A model generated the notes under the pieces. The model saw only the letters and a list, made by a program, of their open reading frames with translations. It had not been told where the DNA came from and did no database searches. A program made the translations under genes and the position numbers. Source: CAZMGD01 sp964565705 (GTDB lineage Bacteria > Actinomycetota > Acidimicrobiia > Acidimicrobiales > Ilumatobacteraceae). From it: 53,709 nucleotides of DNA. The stretch covers positions 1 to 53,709 of the forward strand of contig CAZMGD010000015.1 of the NCBI GenBank assembly GCA_964565705.1. The letters run 5' to 3'. Below are positions 7,887-16,309 of this stretch, in pieces. Position 1 is the first letter of the stretch, and every line of letters starts with the position of its first letter.

Positions 7887-9550
7887 GAGCTCACCAGCTC
7901 GCCGTCGCGCAGCGACAGGCGGCCGTCGGCGATCGCGACGACGTCGGGGTTGGCGGACACGACGACGATCGCCGCGTCCGGCAAGGTCGAGCGGATCCCC
8001 TCCACGACGCGCACCTCCGTCGTCGGATCGAGCGCGGACGTGGCACCGTCCACCAACAGCACCCCCGGGCGAGCGAGCAGTGCACGGGCGATCGCCAGGC
8101 GCTGGCGTTGACCGCCGGAAAGATCGACGCCGCGCTCGCCGATCACCGAGTCGAGACCGTCCGGAAGGCGCTCGACGAAGTCGCAGTGCGCGGCCTCGAG
8201 CGCAGCGTGGAGGGTGGCGTCGCTCGCGTCGGGATCGGCGAAGCGAAGGTTCTCCCCCACCGTGCCGGCGAACAGGAACGGCGCTGGGCCCACCAGGAGA
8301 ACCCGCCGGCGCAGCGCGGACATCGGCCAGGTGGCGATCGACGTGCCGGCGATGTCGAGGCCACCACCGAGCGGGTCGCGCCAGCCGGCGAGGGCCGCCA
8401 GGATCGTGCTCTTTCCGCTGCCGGTGCTCCCCGCGAGCACCGTCAACGATCCCGGCCAGAGCTCGAGCTGGGCGCGGGCGAGGGGTCGGCCGTCACCGCC
8501 ACGCCGGGCGACGAGCAAGGAGCGCGCCGACAACGCCGGCGCAGCGCGAGCCGGCGCGGGGGCGTCGGTCCGATCATCGGCAGGAGGGGCCGCATCGATG
8601 AGGTGCACCACGCGGGCGGCCGAAGCGAGCGCCGACTGCACCGTGAGGATCCGGCCCCCGACGGTGCGGACCGGCCCGGCCAGGAACAGGACGAGCCCGA
8701 CCGCAGCGATGACGTCGCCGAGGGGCAGGCTGCCGTCGATCACTCGCGTGCCCCCGATCCACAGCACCAGCGCGACCGACAGCAGCGACAACGCTTCGAG
8801 CAGCGGCTCGAAGACGATCCAGAGATCGGCGAGATGTACCGAGCGGCGGCGGAGCTCCCCGGACTGCAGCGCGAAGCGCTCGACGGTCGCCGACTCCGCA
8901 CCGATGCCGCGCAGCGCCTTGCCGTTCTCGACTGCTTCCTGAGCGAGCTGCACCGTCTCACCCATCGCGTCCTGCGCAACGGTGCTGCGACGCTCCCACA
9001 CCTTGGAGTACTTGTACGTCAGCACCAGGCTGACCGGTACGAGCAGCGCGACCACCAACCCGAGGACCGGGTCGATGATCGTCAGCGCGACGACGACCAC
9101 GGGCACCGACACCGCGGTGGCGATCGTGTGACCGACCGCATCCAGTAGGTCGGCGATCGTCGACGTGTCGCTGGTGACGCGGGCGACCACCTCGCCGGGC
9201 GGGAAGATCGCTTGCCCCTCGTCGTCGAGCCGCAGCGCCGCATCGGTCAGCGTGCACCGCAGATCAGCGCTGCCGGCCACGAAGGCTCGGCATGCGTACC
9301 GGTGGCGCAACGCGGCACCGCCGGCCTCGATCGCCCCCAGGACCAGCAGCACGCCGGCGCCGATCCAGACCGTCTGCCGGTCACCACCCTCGATGCCTTC
9401 GTCCACGATCCAGCCAAGGATCAGCGGCACGACCAGGCCGGCCATCTGCCACAGCAACCCGCCGGCGACCGCTGCCATCAGCACGCGCCGATGGTCGGAC
9501 ATCAGCTGACGCAGGAGTGCCCACGACCGGCGCCGATCGGCGGTGGTCAC
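7883..9550 (-). CDS. ABC exporter half-transporter with degenerate ATPase site
   Basis: A 555-residue fused membrane-ATPase half-transporter with helices from about residue 20 to 300. The ATPase has a good Walker A (GSTGSGKST) and a canonical signature, LSGGQRQRLAIARAL. The Walker B acid is lost (LLVDGATSALD, Gly for Glu), and the switch-loop His is replaced in VVVSANPDV. It should pair with the next gene, supplying the good signature to the partner's active site while its own nucleotide site is non-hydrolytic. GTG overlaps the RpiR stop, so all three genes form one coupled operon. Confidence 0.9.
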   Translation of the reverse strand: MTTADRRRSWALLRQLMSDHRRVLMAAVAGGLLWQMAGLVVPLILGWIVDEGIEGGDRQTVWIGAGVLLVLGAIEAGGAALRHRYACRAFVAGSADLRCTLTDAALRLDDEGQAIFPPGEVVARVTSDTSTIADLLDAVGHTIATAVSVPVVVVALTIIDPVLGLVVALLVPVSLVLTYKYSKVWERRSTVAQDAMGETVQLAQEAVENGKALRGIGAESATVERFALQSGELRRRSVHLADLWIVFEPLLEALSLLSVALVLWIGGTRVIDGSLPLGDVIAAVGLVLFLAGPVRTVGGRILTVQSALASAARVVHLIDAAPPADDRTDAPAPARAAPALSARSLLVARRGGDGRPLARAQLELWPGSLTVLAGSTGSGKSTILAALAGWRDPLGGGLDIAGTSIATWPMSALRRRVLLVGPAPFLFAGTVGENLRFADPDASDATLHAALEAAHCDFVERLPDGLDSVIGERGVDLSGGQRQRLAIARALLARPGVLLVDGATSALDPTTEVRVVEGIRSTLPDAAIVVVSANPDVVAIADGRLSLRDGELVSS

Positions 9551-10380
9551 GAGCGACGGCTCGCGGCCGCGATGTCGGCCCGCAGCTCGCGCAGGCGGCT
9601 GGTCGCAGCGTCGGCGCGCTGGTCGTGACGAGCGGCGAGGGCGAGCACGAGTGATTCGAGGACGGCCAGCGTCGCAGCGTGACTCGCCACGTGTCGGGGG
9701 TCGCCGCGCCCCACCGGCAGCACCACCGTCGCCGACCGGCGACTCGGTGCGTCCGTCACCAGCACGACGGTCGCCCGGGCGGCAGCGGCCTGTGCCAGCA
9801 CGACGTCGACGGGCCCACCCGGCGGGTCGTAGGAGAGCACGACGTACCCGTCGCTCGGACGAACGTCGAGCAACTCATCGGCCAGATCGCTCCCGGTGGC
9901 CGTCACCGCATGGGCGACGATCCCGAGGCGCCGAGCGTGGTGCGCGGTGTAGCCAGCAAGGAACCCCGACGGTCCGAACCCGACGACGACCAGCCGCTTC
10001 GCTCGGGCGAGCACGCGAACCGCGGCGACGAGGTCGTCACCACGCACCCGGTCGACGAGCTGGGCCACGTCGTCGCACCGCTCACCCACGAGCCGCTCCA
10101 CGAGCGACCCACCGCGGCTCGGAGCCCGCAGGGTCGCGTCGAGTCGGCGCTGCGGCGACATCTCGCTGGCCACGCGCTCGCGCATGTCGGCGAGCGAGTC
10201 GAAGCCCAACGAGCGCACTGTGCGGATAACGGTCGCGTCGCTCACCCCCACCTCCTCCCCGATCCGGGCCGCGGACAGGTGCCCGAGACGGTGGGGGTGC
10301 TCCAGCAGGAAGCACGCCACCCGACCCATGTCGGGCGTCAGCGACGGCAGCCGCTCGGCGACCAGCTCCGTGAACTCCAT
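9547..10380 (-). CDS. RpiR/MurR-family regulator (HTH + SIS)
   Basis: This 277-residue protein has an N-terminal HTH_6 domain (residues 1-75, with ARIGEEVGVSDATVIRTVRS) and a C-terminal SIS sugar-phosphate-binding domain (about 125-255, opening RLVVVGFGPSGFLA). RpiR-type proteins usually sense phosphorylated sugars or aminosugars. Here the gene overlaps an ABC exporter pair instead of sugar-catabolic genes, so it may control export of, or tolerance to, a sugar-containing compound (inference). A TAGCGT -10 box 7 bases before the ATG implies a leaderless transcript. Confidence 0.88.
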   Translation of the reverse strand: MEFTELVAERLPSLTPDMGRVACFLLEHPHRLGHLSAARIGEEVGVSDATVIRTVRSLGFDSLADMRERVASEMSPQRRLDATLRAPSRGGSLVERLVGERCDDVAQLVDRVRGDDLVAAVRVLARAKRLVVVGFGPSGFLAGYTAHHARRLGIVAHAVTATGSDLADELLDVRPSDGYVVLSYDPPGGPVDVVLAQAAAARATVVLVTDAPSRRSATVVLPVGRGDPRHVASHAATLAVLESLVLALAARHDQRADAATSRLRELRADIAAASRRS

Positions 10381-10387
10381 GTCGCAG

Positions 10388-10393
10388 ACGCTA
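10388..10393 (-). promoter_or_regulatory. -10 box of the RpiR-exporter operon
   Basis: The minus strand reads TAGCGT, then 7 bases, then the ATG of the RpiR gene, with no ribosome-binding site. The same hexamer precedes the DksA-like gene and the SDR at 19302 at nearly the same distance. No clear -35 is seen. Confidence 0.45.
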
Positions 10394-10439
10394 CAACGTT
10401 CGGCCTGCTGATCGTGAAAGCGACAGGGGGTTGCCTCGA

Positions 10440-10769
10440 TCAGGCTCGAGGCGGGAACGGGGGTGCGAGGAAGGCGAGCAGGGTCATCCCGCTCGTACCG
10501 GTGTTGACCACCCGCAGCGCTTCGTCGCCGCGGAGGTGGGCTACCGTCCCGGCAGCGAACGAGACATCGCCGCCTGGTGTGCCGAGCTGTCCGTCACCCT
10601 CGACGACGTAGAGCATGAGGTCCGACGCGCCGTGCGTGTGCGCCGGCAGGGACTGTCCGGCACTGAGGCGAATCACCCGGACGTTGCAGTTGGTGGCGTC
10701 GAGGAACGGGTGGGCGACGAAGTGCTCCTCGTCGTAGCCGGGGGCGTCGGCGAGTCGGGCGAGCTCCAT
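10440..10769 (-). CDS. Small cupin-domain protein
   Basis: A 109-residue single cupin. Motif 1 is LPAHTHGASDLMLYVVEG, with two His and an Asp in place of the usual Glu; motif 2 is around FAAGTVAHLRG. The fold and some of the metal ligands fit a metal-binding cupin; the activity is unknown. AAGGAGAGG stands 8 bases before the ATG. It is divergent from the methyltransferase, separated by a 104-base AT-richer promoter region, so the two may share control. Confidence 0.83.
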   Translation of the reverse strand: MELARLADAPGYDEEHFVAHPFLDATNCNVRVIRLSAGQSLPAHTHGASDLMLYVVEGDGQLGTPGGDVSFAAGTVAHLRGDEALRVVNTGTSGMTLLAFLAPPFPPRA

Positions 10770-10791
10770 TCGGATACCTCTCCTTCGTTCT

Positions 10792-10838
10792 CGTGCGGTC
10801 GCACGTCATAGTTCTTCTAGCAAGGAATAGAGTAAACT
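10792..10838. promoter_or_regulatory. Divergent promoter region with 14-base palindrome
   Basis: CGTGCG-GT-CGCACG at 10792-10805 is a perfect inverted repeat with a 2-base centre. It is followed by an unusually AT-rich stretch carrying TAGAGT and TAAACT (10828-10838), candidate -10 hexamers for the methyltransferase gene. The partial motif CGGTCGCAC recurs at about 10845. I read it as a regulator site shared by the cupin and methyltransferase genes; the regulator is unknown. Confidence 0.4.
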
Positions 10839-10873
10839 GGTATCGGTCGCACCGCACATCGAAGGGTTGACCC

Positions 10874-11686
10874 ATGGCAAGATCCGCCGTTCCCACCGAG
10901 AAGATCCCAGGCCACTGGTTGCTCGCCCGCCTGGGCAAGACCGTGCTTCGGCCCGGCGGTCGCCAGCTGACGGAGACGATGCTCGCGGCCGTCGACGTCG
11001 GGCCCACCGACCGCGTCGTCGAGTTCGCTCCGGGCATGGGGGCCACGGCCCGCGCACTGCTGGACCGGCGTCCCGCCAGCTACACCGCGGTCGATGCCGA
11101 TGCCGATGCCGCGGCCACGACGCGGACGGCGGTCGAACCGTCCGGCGGGCTGGTCGTCGTCGGTCCGGCGCAGAAGACGCCACTGTCCGATCAGGAGGCG
11201 ACCGTGGTCGTCGGCGAGGCGATGCTCACGATGCAGAGCGCCGCCAACAAGGCGGCGATCATGGAGGAAGCTGCCCGGCTGCTCGGCGACGGTGGTCGGT
11301 ACGCGATCCACGAGCTGTGCCTCGTGCCCGACGATATCGACGATCAGGTGGCCCAGCAGATCTGGGACGACCTCTCGCGCACGATCCACGTCGGGGCCCG
11401 CCCGCTGACCGTCACCGCCTGGCGGGCGCTGCTCGAGGCCCACGGCTTCAGCGTCGAGTCGGAGCATCGGGCCCCGATGGCCCTCCTGTCGCCGCGCCGG
11501 ATCGTTGCCGACGAAGGTCCTGCCCGAGCGGCCCGGTTCTTCGCCCGCCTCGTACGCGACCGTGCGGCACGCGCCCGGGTCCGCGAGATGCGTGGCTGCT
11601 TCACCCGGTGGTCGGATCACCTCGCCGCGGTCGCGCTCGTCGCCCGCCGCACCGAGCCGACCGACGCATCCTCACCCACCGGCTGA
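10874..11686 (+). CDS. Class I SAM-dependent methyltransferase
   Basis: A 270-residue methyltransferase. SAM motif I is VVEFAPGMGATARAL, motif II the acidic YTAVDADADA, and post-motif strands include VVVGEAMLTMQ. The start ATG was chosen by the sequence MARSAVPTEKIPGHWLLARL, without any longer frame similarity. There is no signal or membrane segment, so it is cytoplasmic. The substrate cannot be inferred; small-molecule or lipid methylation is likely. Its 3' end overlaps the convergent TDT transporter gene by 15 bases. Confidence 0.82.
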   Translation: MARSAVPTEKIPGHWLLARLGKTVLRPGGRQLTETMLAAVDVGPTDRVVEFAPGMGATARALLDRRPASYTAVDADADAAATTRTAVEPSGGLVVVGPAQKTPLSDQEATVVVGEAMLTMQSAANKAAIMEEAARLLGDGGRYAIHELCLVPDDIDDQVAQQIWDDLSRTIHVGARPLTVTAWRALLEAHGFSVESEHRAPMALLSPRRIVADEGPARAARFFARLVRDRAARARVREMRGCFTRWSDHLAAVALVARRTEPTDASSPTG

Positions 11687-12721
11687 GGTCATGGCGCGCT
11701 GAGGGCGCGTCAGCAGGTGGTGGAGGAGGCCGCTGAACGTGACCGCCCAGGCGAGGAGGGCGACGCCGAGCACGACCTTCGGGAGCCACTCCAGCGCGTC
11801 GAGCTCGATCGCTGCACGCATCCGGTAGGTCGCCGCGCCGTACATGCCGAGCGGGAACACCATCGCCCAGTAGCTGGGGTGGTAGCGCAGCGGGAGGCGA
11901 CGCACCACGTGGCGCCAGACGCCGATGGCGACCATGAGCGGGAACCAGAACGTCGCCGTCGCCCACGCCGCGACGACCAACCCCTCCATGAACGGGGCGA
12001 GCCGTGACAACCGCGCCGGCGCGCCTTGATCCGCCGCGAGCAGGAGGTTGGAGCCGGCGAGCACGGTGATGGCGACGGCGCCGGCGGCGATCCACGCAGG
12101 GGGATCGGCCTCCATCGGGTCGAGTGGGTGGAACGTCCACCGCAGGAACACCATCGTCATCACGATGACGTAGAGCACGAAGCCGAGCGTGAACGAGGCG
12201 ATGCCGACGAACGCCAGCAGGTCACTGTCGGTTCGGGTCAGGAACAGCCCGGCGACAGCCGCGATCGACTCGGTCGAGACGGTGAGCAGGAACCAGCTGC
12301 CGTTGATGCCGCCTTCCAGCCCGGGCTTGTTCGGTCCGATCACGACGGCGATCAGGGTGGCGTAGACGAACACCGCCCACAGCACCAGGCTGAACCACCA
12401 CAGCACCCAGGCGAGATCCCACCACCCGTGCACCACGATCGAGGCCGATGCGAGCACATTGGTGGCCGCGACCGTCGTGAGGAACGCGAACCCCTTGGCG
12501 TGGTTGGTCAGGTCGGCGACGAACCGCTGGTGGTAGCGGACGATGCGGGCCACGAGCAGCACGGCGAGCACGCCATAGGCCAGCGCGCCGACGGCGTACA
12601 GCACGTCACCGAGCATGTCGAGATCCTGTTGGGTGGCGGCGACCGCGAGGATGCCGGTCGCCATCACGAGTGCGAGGTAGCCGGGGAACAGCGTCGCGAC
12701 CGGCGACAGGTGCTCGTTCAC
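11672..12721 (-). CDS. TDT (tellurite-resistance/dicarboxylate transporter) family protein
   Basis: A 349-residue integral membrane protein with about ten hydrophobic helices, starting FPGYLALVMATGILAVAA, the typical first helix of the TDT/SLAC1 family (TehA, Mae1, Ssu1). Conserved elements include NGSWFLLTVSTES and HPSYWAMVFPLGMY. TDT members move small anions (tellurite, sulfite, malate, nitrate or chloride in SLAC1). GTG 12721 is the start. It is the last gene of a molybdenum oxidoreductase cluster, so an anionic substrate or product such as nitrate, nitrite, sulfite or formate is plausible, but the sequence does not decide. Confidence 0.82.
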   Translation of the reverse strand: MNEHLSPVATLFPGYLALVMATGILAVAATQQDLDMLGDVLYAVGALAYGVLAVLLVARIVRYHQRFVADLTNHAKGFAFLTTVAATNVLASASIVVHGWWDLAWVLWWFSLVLWAVFVYATLIAVVIGPNKPGLEGGINGSWFLLTVSTESIAAVAGLFLTRTDSDLLAFVGIASFTLGFVLYVIVMTMVFLRWTFHPLDPMEADPPAWIAAGAVAITVLAGSNLLLAADQGAPARLSRLAPFMEGLVVAAWATATFWFPLMVAIGVWRHVVRRLPLRYHPSYWAMVFPLGMYGAATYRMRAAIELDALEWLPKVVLGVALLAWAVTFSGLLHHLLTRPQRAMTSAGG

Positions 12722-12730
12722 GACGGGCCG

Positions 12731-12934
12731 CTACGGACGCAGGTAGCGGAGGAAGGCGGTTGCCGCGGCGAACAGCACGATCGACACAGCGGCCGTCGCC
12801 CACGCGAGGCCGGTGTCATCTGCGAGCAGGGCCTCGGCGGCGACCGTCACCAAGAACACCTGCATCGACATGAGGACGATCACATAGATCAGCACAGCGG
12901 ACGAGGACCGGCGGCCGCGCGAAGAAACCCTCAT
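12731..12934 (-). CDS. Small two-helix membrane protein
   Basis: A 67-residue protein with a basic N-terminus (MRVSSRGRRSS) and two predicted transmembrane helices, about 13-35 and 46-63 (AVLIYVIVLMSMQVFLVTV and WATAAVSIVLFAAATAFL). Its ATG overlaps the Rieske stop (ATGA), and it ends 9 bases before the TDT gene. I do not recognise the family. Its size and place recall the small accessory anchors found in respiratory complexes. It is embedded in the larger minus-strand frame, which explains why it is easily missed. Confidence 0.7.
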   Translation of the reverse strand: MRVSSRGRRSSSAVLIYVIVLMSMQVFLVTVAAEALLADDTGLAWATAAVSIVLFAAATAFLRYLRP

Positions 12935-13452
12935 GACCGCTCCACCTCGGCGAGCGCCCAGATCATGCCGTCGGAGCGGACCTCGACGTCGATGCGGCCC
13001 AACGGGCGCGTCGGCGGCCCGGAGATCACGTCGCCGGTGACCGCGTCGAAGTTCCCCTCGTGGCACGGGCAGTGCCAGCGGTTCTCCTCCGACTCGAAGT
13101 AGACGACGCAGCCGAGGTGCGTGCACTGCTGGCTGAACGCGACGACTCGGGATTCGTCGACCCGCAGCAACACGGCCGGATCGGCACTCGTGGGGTACCG
13201 GAAGAGGTACGCCTCGCCGACGGGTACGGCCGACAAGGCGACGATCGCCTGCGGCTTCCCGTGGTTGACGGGCCGCAACTGGGTCCACGCCGCGAGCCCG
13301 AGGTTGGCGGCGGCGAGCGCTCCGGTGCCGAGCACCAGGTAGCGGGCGAACTCCCGGCGGGTGACCTCCTCCTCTGCGGCCGCCTCGTACGGGAAGTCGC
13401 GCTTCCAGACTGGGGCCGCGACCGGCGTCGGCTGTGCCTCACGGTCGGTCAC
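12931..13452 (-). CDS. Rieske [2Fe-2S] protein with Tat-like anchor
   Basis: A 173-residue protein. A twin-arginine segment TRREFARYLVLG (31-42) runs into a hydrophobic helix to about residue 58, then a Rieske fold. Cluster ligands are Cys110-Thr-His112 and Cys128-x2-His131, with the disulfide cysteines Cys115 and Cys130, so it is probably a high-potential type. The start is a GTG overlapping the ferredoxin stop (GTGA). The anchor predicts that the cluster faces outside the membrane. The next domain after the cluster, SGPPTRPLG, is the usual proline loop. Confidence 0.88.
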   Translation of the reverse strand: MTDREAQPTPVAAPVWKRDFPYEAAAEEEVTRREFARYLVLGTGALAAANLGLAAWTQLRPVNHGKPQAIVALSAVPVGEAYLFRYPTSADPAVLLRVDESRVVAFSQQCTHLGCVVYFESEENRWHCPCHEGNFDAVTGDVISGPPTRPLGRIDVEVRSDGMIWALAEVERS

Positions 13453-14084
13453 GCGCCACCTCCTGCGAGGTCGAAGGGGTCGTCCAGCCAGGACGTGCTG
13501 TGCCCGCTCATCACGTCGAGGGGGCCGGCGGCCTGGTCGTCGACGACGGTGTAGACCTTGGTGCGCACCTCCTGGCGGCCGAACATGAAGTCCCGCAACA
13601 GCGATCCCGATCGCGTCGAGGCGTACTCGGCGACCGGTCCGTACCAGAGCGCCTCGCTCGGGCACACCGACGCGCACATCGGTCGGAGACCTTCGGAGGT
13701 CCGGTCCGTGCACATGTCGCACTTCATCATCTGATCGATCTCGGCGTAGTACTTCGGGACGCCGAACGGACAGGCCAGCACGCAGTTCGAGCAGCCGATG
13801 CAACGCGGCTTCAGCGACGACTGCACGACACCATCCTCGGTCTGCTTGATCGCATCGGCCGGGCACACCTGCGCGCACGTCGGGTCCTCGCAGTGCATGC
13901 ACACCATCGGCGCAGTCTGGGTCGAGGTGGCGCGGTCGATGCGATCGAGGTGGATGAGGGATCGGCCGCGGTGGGTGCCGCACTCCATGCACGCCTGCAC
14001 GCACGCCTCACAGCCGATGCAGCGGCTCTGGTCGATCACGAACACGGGGGCGTCGTCGATCCCGAATCGTCCGTCCCGTGTCAC
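13449..14084 (-). CDS. Four-cluster ferredoxin subunit (DmsB/FdhB type)
   Basis: A 211-residue electron-transfer subunit with four cysteine groups: CIGCEACVQAC (residues 22-32), CMHCEDPTCAQVCP, CIGCSNCVLACP, and CDMCTDRTSEG then CASVCP. This is the standard 4x[4Fe-4S] subunit of complex iron-sulfur molybdoenzymes. It should carry electrons between the molybdopterin subunit and the membrane partner. It has no signal peptide, so it is cytoplasmic with its partner. Both ends overlap neighbours by four bases. Confidence 0.92.
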   Translation of the reverse strand: MTRDGRFGIDDAPVFVIDQSRCIGCEACVQACMECGTHRGRSLIHLDRIDRATSTQTAPMVCMHCEDPTCAQVCPADAIKQTEDGVVQSSLKPRCIGCSNCVLACPFGVPKYYAEIDQMMKCDMCTDRTSEGLRPMCASVCPSEALWYGPVAEYASTRSGSLLRDFMFGRQEVRTKVYTVVDDQAAGPLDVMSGHSTSWLDDPFDLAGGGA

Positions 14085-16309
14085 CGGCCGCCCTCCAGCT
14101 CCAGATCCCGGACGTCGGTCGTCGGGACGCTGCCGACCGAGCGCTCGACCCGGACCGCGGCCACCTTGAACTCGGGCATCTTCGACGTCGGGTCGACGAC
14201 CCGGTTCGTGAGCTGGTTGGCGGACTTGGCACCCGGCCAGTGGTACGGGATGAACACGGTGTCAGGTCGGATCGTCGCGACGACGTGGGCGGGCAACGAG
14301 ATCGAGCCGCGTCTGGACGTCACGGTGACGACGTCGCCCTCGGCAACTGCAAGTTGCTCGGCGAGCAGCGGATGCATCTCGCACAGCGGTTCGGGGTACT
14401 GCGCGACCAGGCCGGCGATGCGCCTTGTCTGTGTGCCCGATAGATACTGACTCACGACACGACCAGTCGTGAGCCACAACGGGTACTCGCCGTCGACCAC
14501 CTCGGCGGGCGGCCGGTACGGCACGGCGTGGAACTTCGCCCGGCCATCGGGATGGTAGAAGCGGCCGCCTTCGTACAGCCTCGGCGTGCCGGGGTGCCCC
14601 TCGGCGGGGATCGGCCAGAACAGGCCCATCTCGGCCTCGATCCGTTCCCACGTGGCCCCCCGGTAGTCGGCCGTACCCCCGGCCGACGCGATCCGCAGCT
14701 CCTCGAAGATCTGCCGGGTGTCGCTGTACGGGAAGTACTGCTGCCGGCCGAGCCGGTGGGCGATGTCGACCAGGATCTCCCAGTCGCGGCGGGCCTCGCC
14801 GGGCGGCGGGACCGCGGCGTTGATCTTGATGATCCGGCCTTCGCCGCTCGTCGACGTGCCCTCGTCCTCCTCGTGCAACGACCCCGGCAGGATCACGTCG
14901 GCGTGCTGAGCCGTCTCGGACACGAAGAAGTCGATGACGGAGAAGAACTCGAGCCGGTCGAGCGCAACGGCGGTGAACGCTGTGTCGGGCGACGACACGA
15001 GCGGGTTGAAGCAGATCGACAGCAGACCCTTGATGCGACCGTCGTGGATCGCCTCGATGATCTCGAGCGCAGGCATCCCCTTGCCCGGGATCTCGTCGAC
15101 GTCGCAGCCCCAGACCGACGCGATGTAGGCCCGGTGCTCGGGGTTGGTGACATCGCGGTTGCCGGGCAGTTGATCGCACTTGTGGCCGTGCTCGCGTCCA
15201 CCCTGTCCATTTCCCTGGCCGGTGATCGTCGTCACGCCGCAGCCAGGCTTGCCGAACTTGCCCGTGGCCAACCCGAGGTTGATCGCGGCCAGCACGTTCT
15301 CGGTCCCCTTGGAGTGCTGCTCGATCCCGCGGGCGTGCAGCAGCATGCCGGTCGCGGCCGTGCCCCACCACTCGGACGCCTGCTCGATGCGCGCGGCCGG
15401 GACGCCGGTGATGTCCGCAGCCCAGGCCGGGGTCATGTCCGCGACCGCGGCCGCCGCCTGATCGAAGTCGTTCGTGTGGGCGTCGATGAACCCATGGTCC
15501 AGCCAGTCATGGCGGATCAGTTCGTGGAGCACGGCGCCGAACAGCGCCGAGTCCGTGCCGGGACGCACCGGGAGATAGAGGTCGGCCGTGCGGGCGTGGG
15601 GGACGACCCGCGGGTCCTGGACGATCAGTCGGGCCCCGCGGTCGCGAGCCCGCCAGATGTAGCTGGTCGTGATCGGGAACGTCTCGGCGATGTTGGTCCC
15701 GGCGGTCCACACGACGTCGGCGAGGGGGATGTCGCTCCACGGGTTCGAGGCGCGGTCGATGCCGAGCGCCTTCTTGTTGCCGGCCCCGGCGGACACCATG
15801 CAGTAGCGCCCGTTGTAGTCGAGGTTCGCGGTGCCGAGCGCCAGACGGGCGAACTTGCCGACGAGGTAGCTCTTCTCGTTGGTCAGCGAGACCCCCGACA
15901 ACATGGCGAACGAATCCGGTCCGTAGTGCTCCTGGATGCGGCGGATCTCGGTCACCACCCGGTCGAGCGCCTGGTCCCAGGACACACGCCGGAACCCGCC
16001 GGGCGCCGACGGGTCGCGCTCCATCGGGTGCAGCACGCGGTCCGGATGGCTGCCCTGCAGGTAGCGCTTGACGCCCTTCGGGCAGAGCTTGCCCTCGTTG
16101 AACGGGAAGTCGTACCAGGGCTCGAAGCCCACGACGGCATCGTCGTGCACCTTCAGCTTGATGCCGCACTGCTGTCCACAGAAGCAGCAGTGCGTCGTGA
16201 CGACGCGGTCGACCTCCAAGTCGGCATCCCAGCCGCCGGGCGGCGCCTGGTTGAGGTGCGGCCCGAACCGTTCGATGAGCTCGGCGTCGGAGACCGGCGG
16301 CCGCGCCAT
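14081..16309 (-). CDS. Molybdopterin oxidoreductase catalytic subunit (nitrate reductase/formate dehydrogenase-like)
   Basis: A 742-residue DMSO-reductase superfamily enzyme. Near the N-terminus a [4Fe-4S] site is formed by Cys41, Cys44, Cys48 and Cys76 (CCFCGQQC then KLCPKG). The probable Mo ligand is Cys170 in YNGRYCMVSAG, as in assimilatory/periplasmic nitrate reductases and Cys-type formate dehydrogenases. The C-terminal dinucleotide-binding domain includes WLTTGRVVSQYLSGTQTRR. No Tat signal is seen, so it works in the cytoplasm. The start MARPPVSD overlaps the b-cytochrome stop by one base. Substrate assignment (nitrate, formate or another oxo-compound) is open. Confidence 0.88.
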   Translation of the reverse strand: MARPPVSDAELIERFGPHLNQAPPGGWDADLEVDRVVTTHCCFCGQQCGIKLKVHDDAVVGFEPWYDFPFNEGKLCPKGVKRYLQGSHPDRVLHPMERDPSAPGGFRRVSWDQALDRVVTEIRRIQEHYGPDSFAMLSGVSLTNEKSYLVGKFARLALGTANLDYNGRYCMVSAGAGNKKALGIDRASNPWSDIPLADVVWTAGTNIAETFPITTSYIWRARDRGARLIVQDPRVVPHARTADLYLPVRPGTDSALFGAVLHELIRHDWLDHGFIDAHTNDFDQAAAAVADMTPAWAADITGVPAARIEQASEWWGTAATGMLLHARGIEQHSKGTENVLAAINLGLATGKFGKPGCGVTTITGQGNGQGGREHGHKCDQLPGNRDVTNPEHRAYIASVWGCDVDEIPGKGMPALEIIEAIHDGRIKGLLSICFNPLVSSPDTAFTAVALDRLEFFSVIDFFVSETAQHADVILPGSLHEEDEGTSTSGEGRIIKINAAVPPPGEARRDWEILVDIAHRLGRQQYFPYSDTRQIFEELRIASAGGTADYRGATWERIEAEMGLFWPIPAEGHPGTPRLYEGGRFYHPDGRAKFHAVPYRPPAEVVDGEYPLWLTTGRVVSQYLSGTQTRRIAGLVAQYPEPLCEMHPLLAEQLAVAEGDVVTVTSRRGSISLPAHVVATIRPDTVFIPYHWPGAKSANQLTNRVVDPTSKMPEFKVAAVRVERSVGSVPTTDVRDLELEGGR

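Noticed and set aside
6141..9550. Type I secretion ABC for the RTX peroxidase
   Set aside because: The exporter pair is 10 kb away with its own regulator. The peroxidase has an N-terminal signal peptide, and no HlyD or TolC partner is seen.
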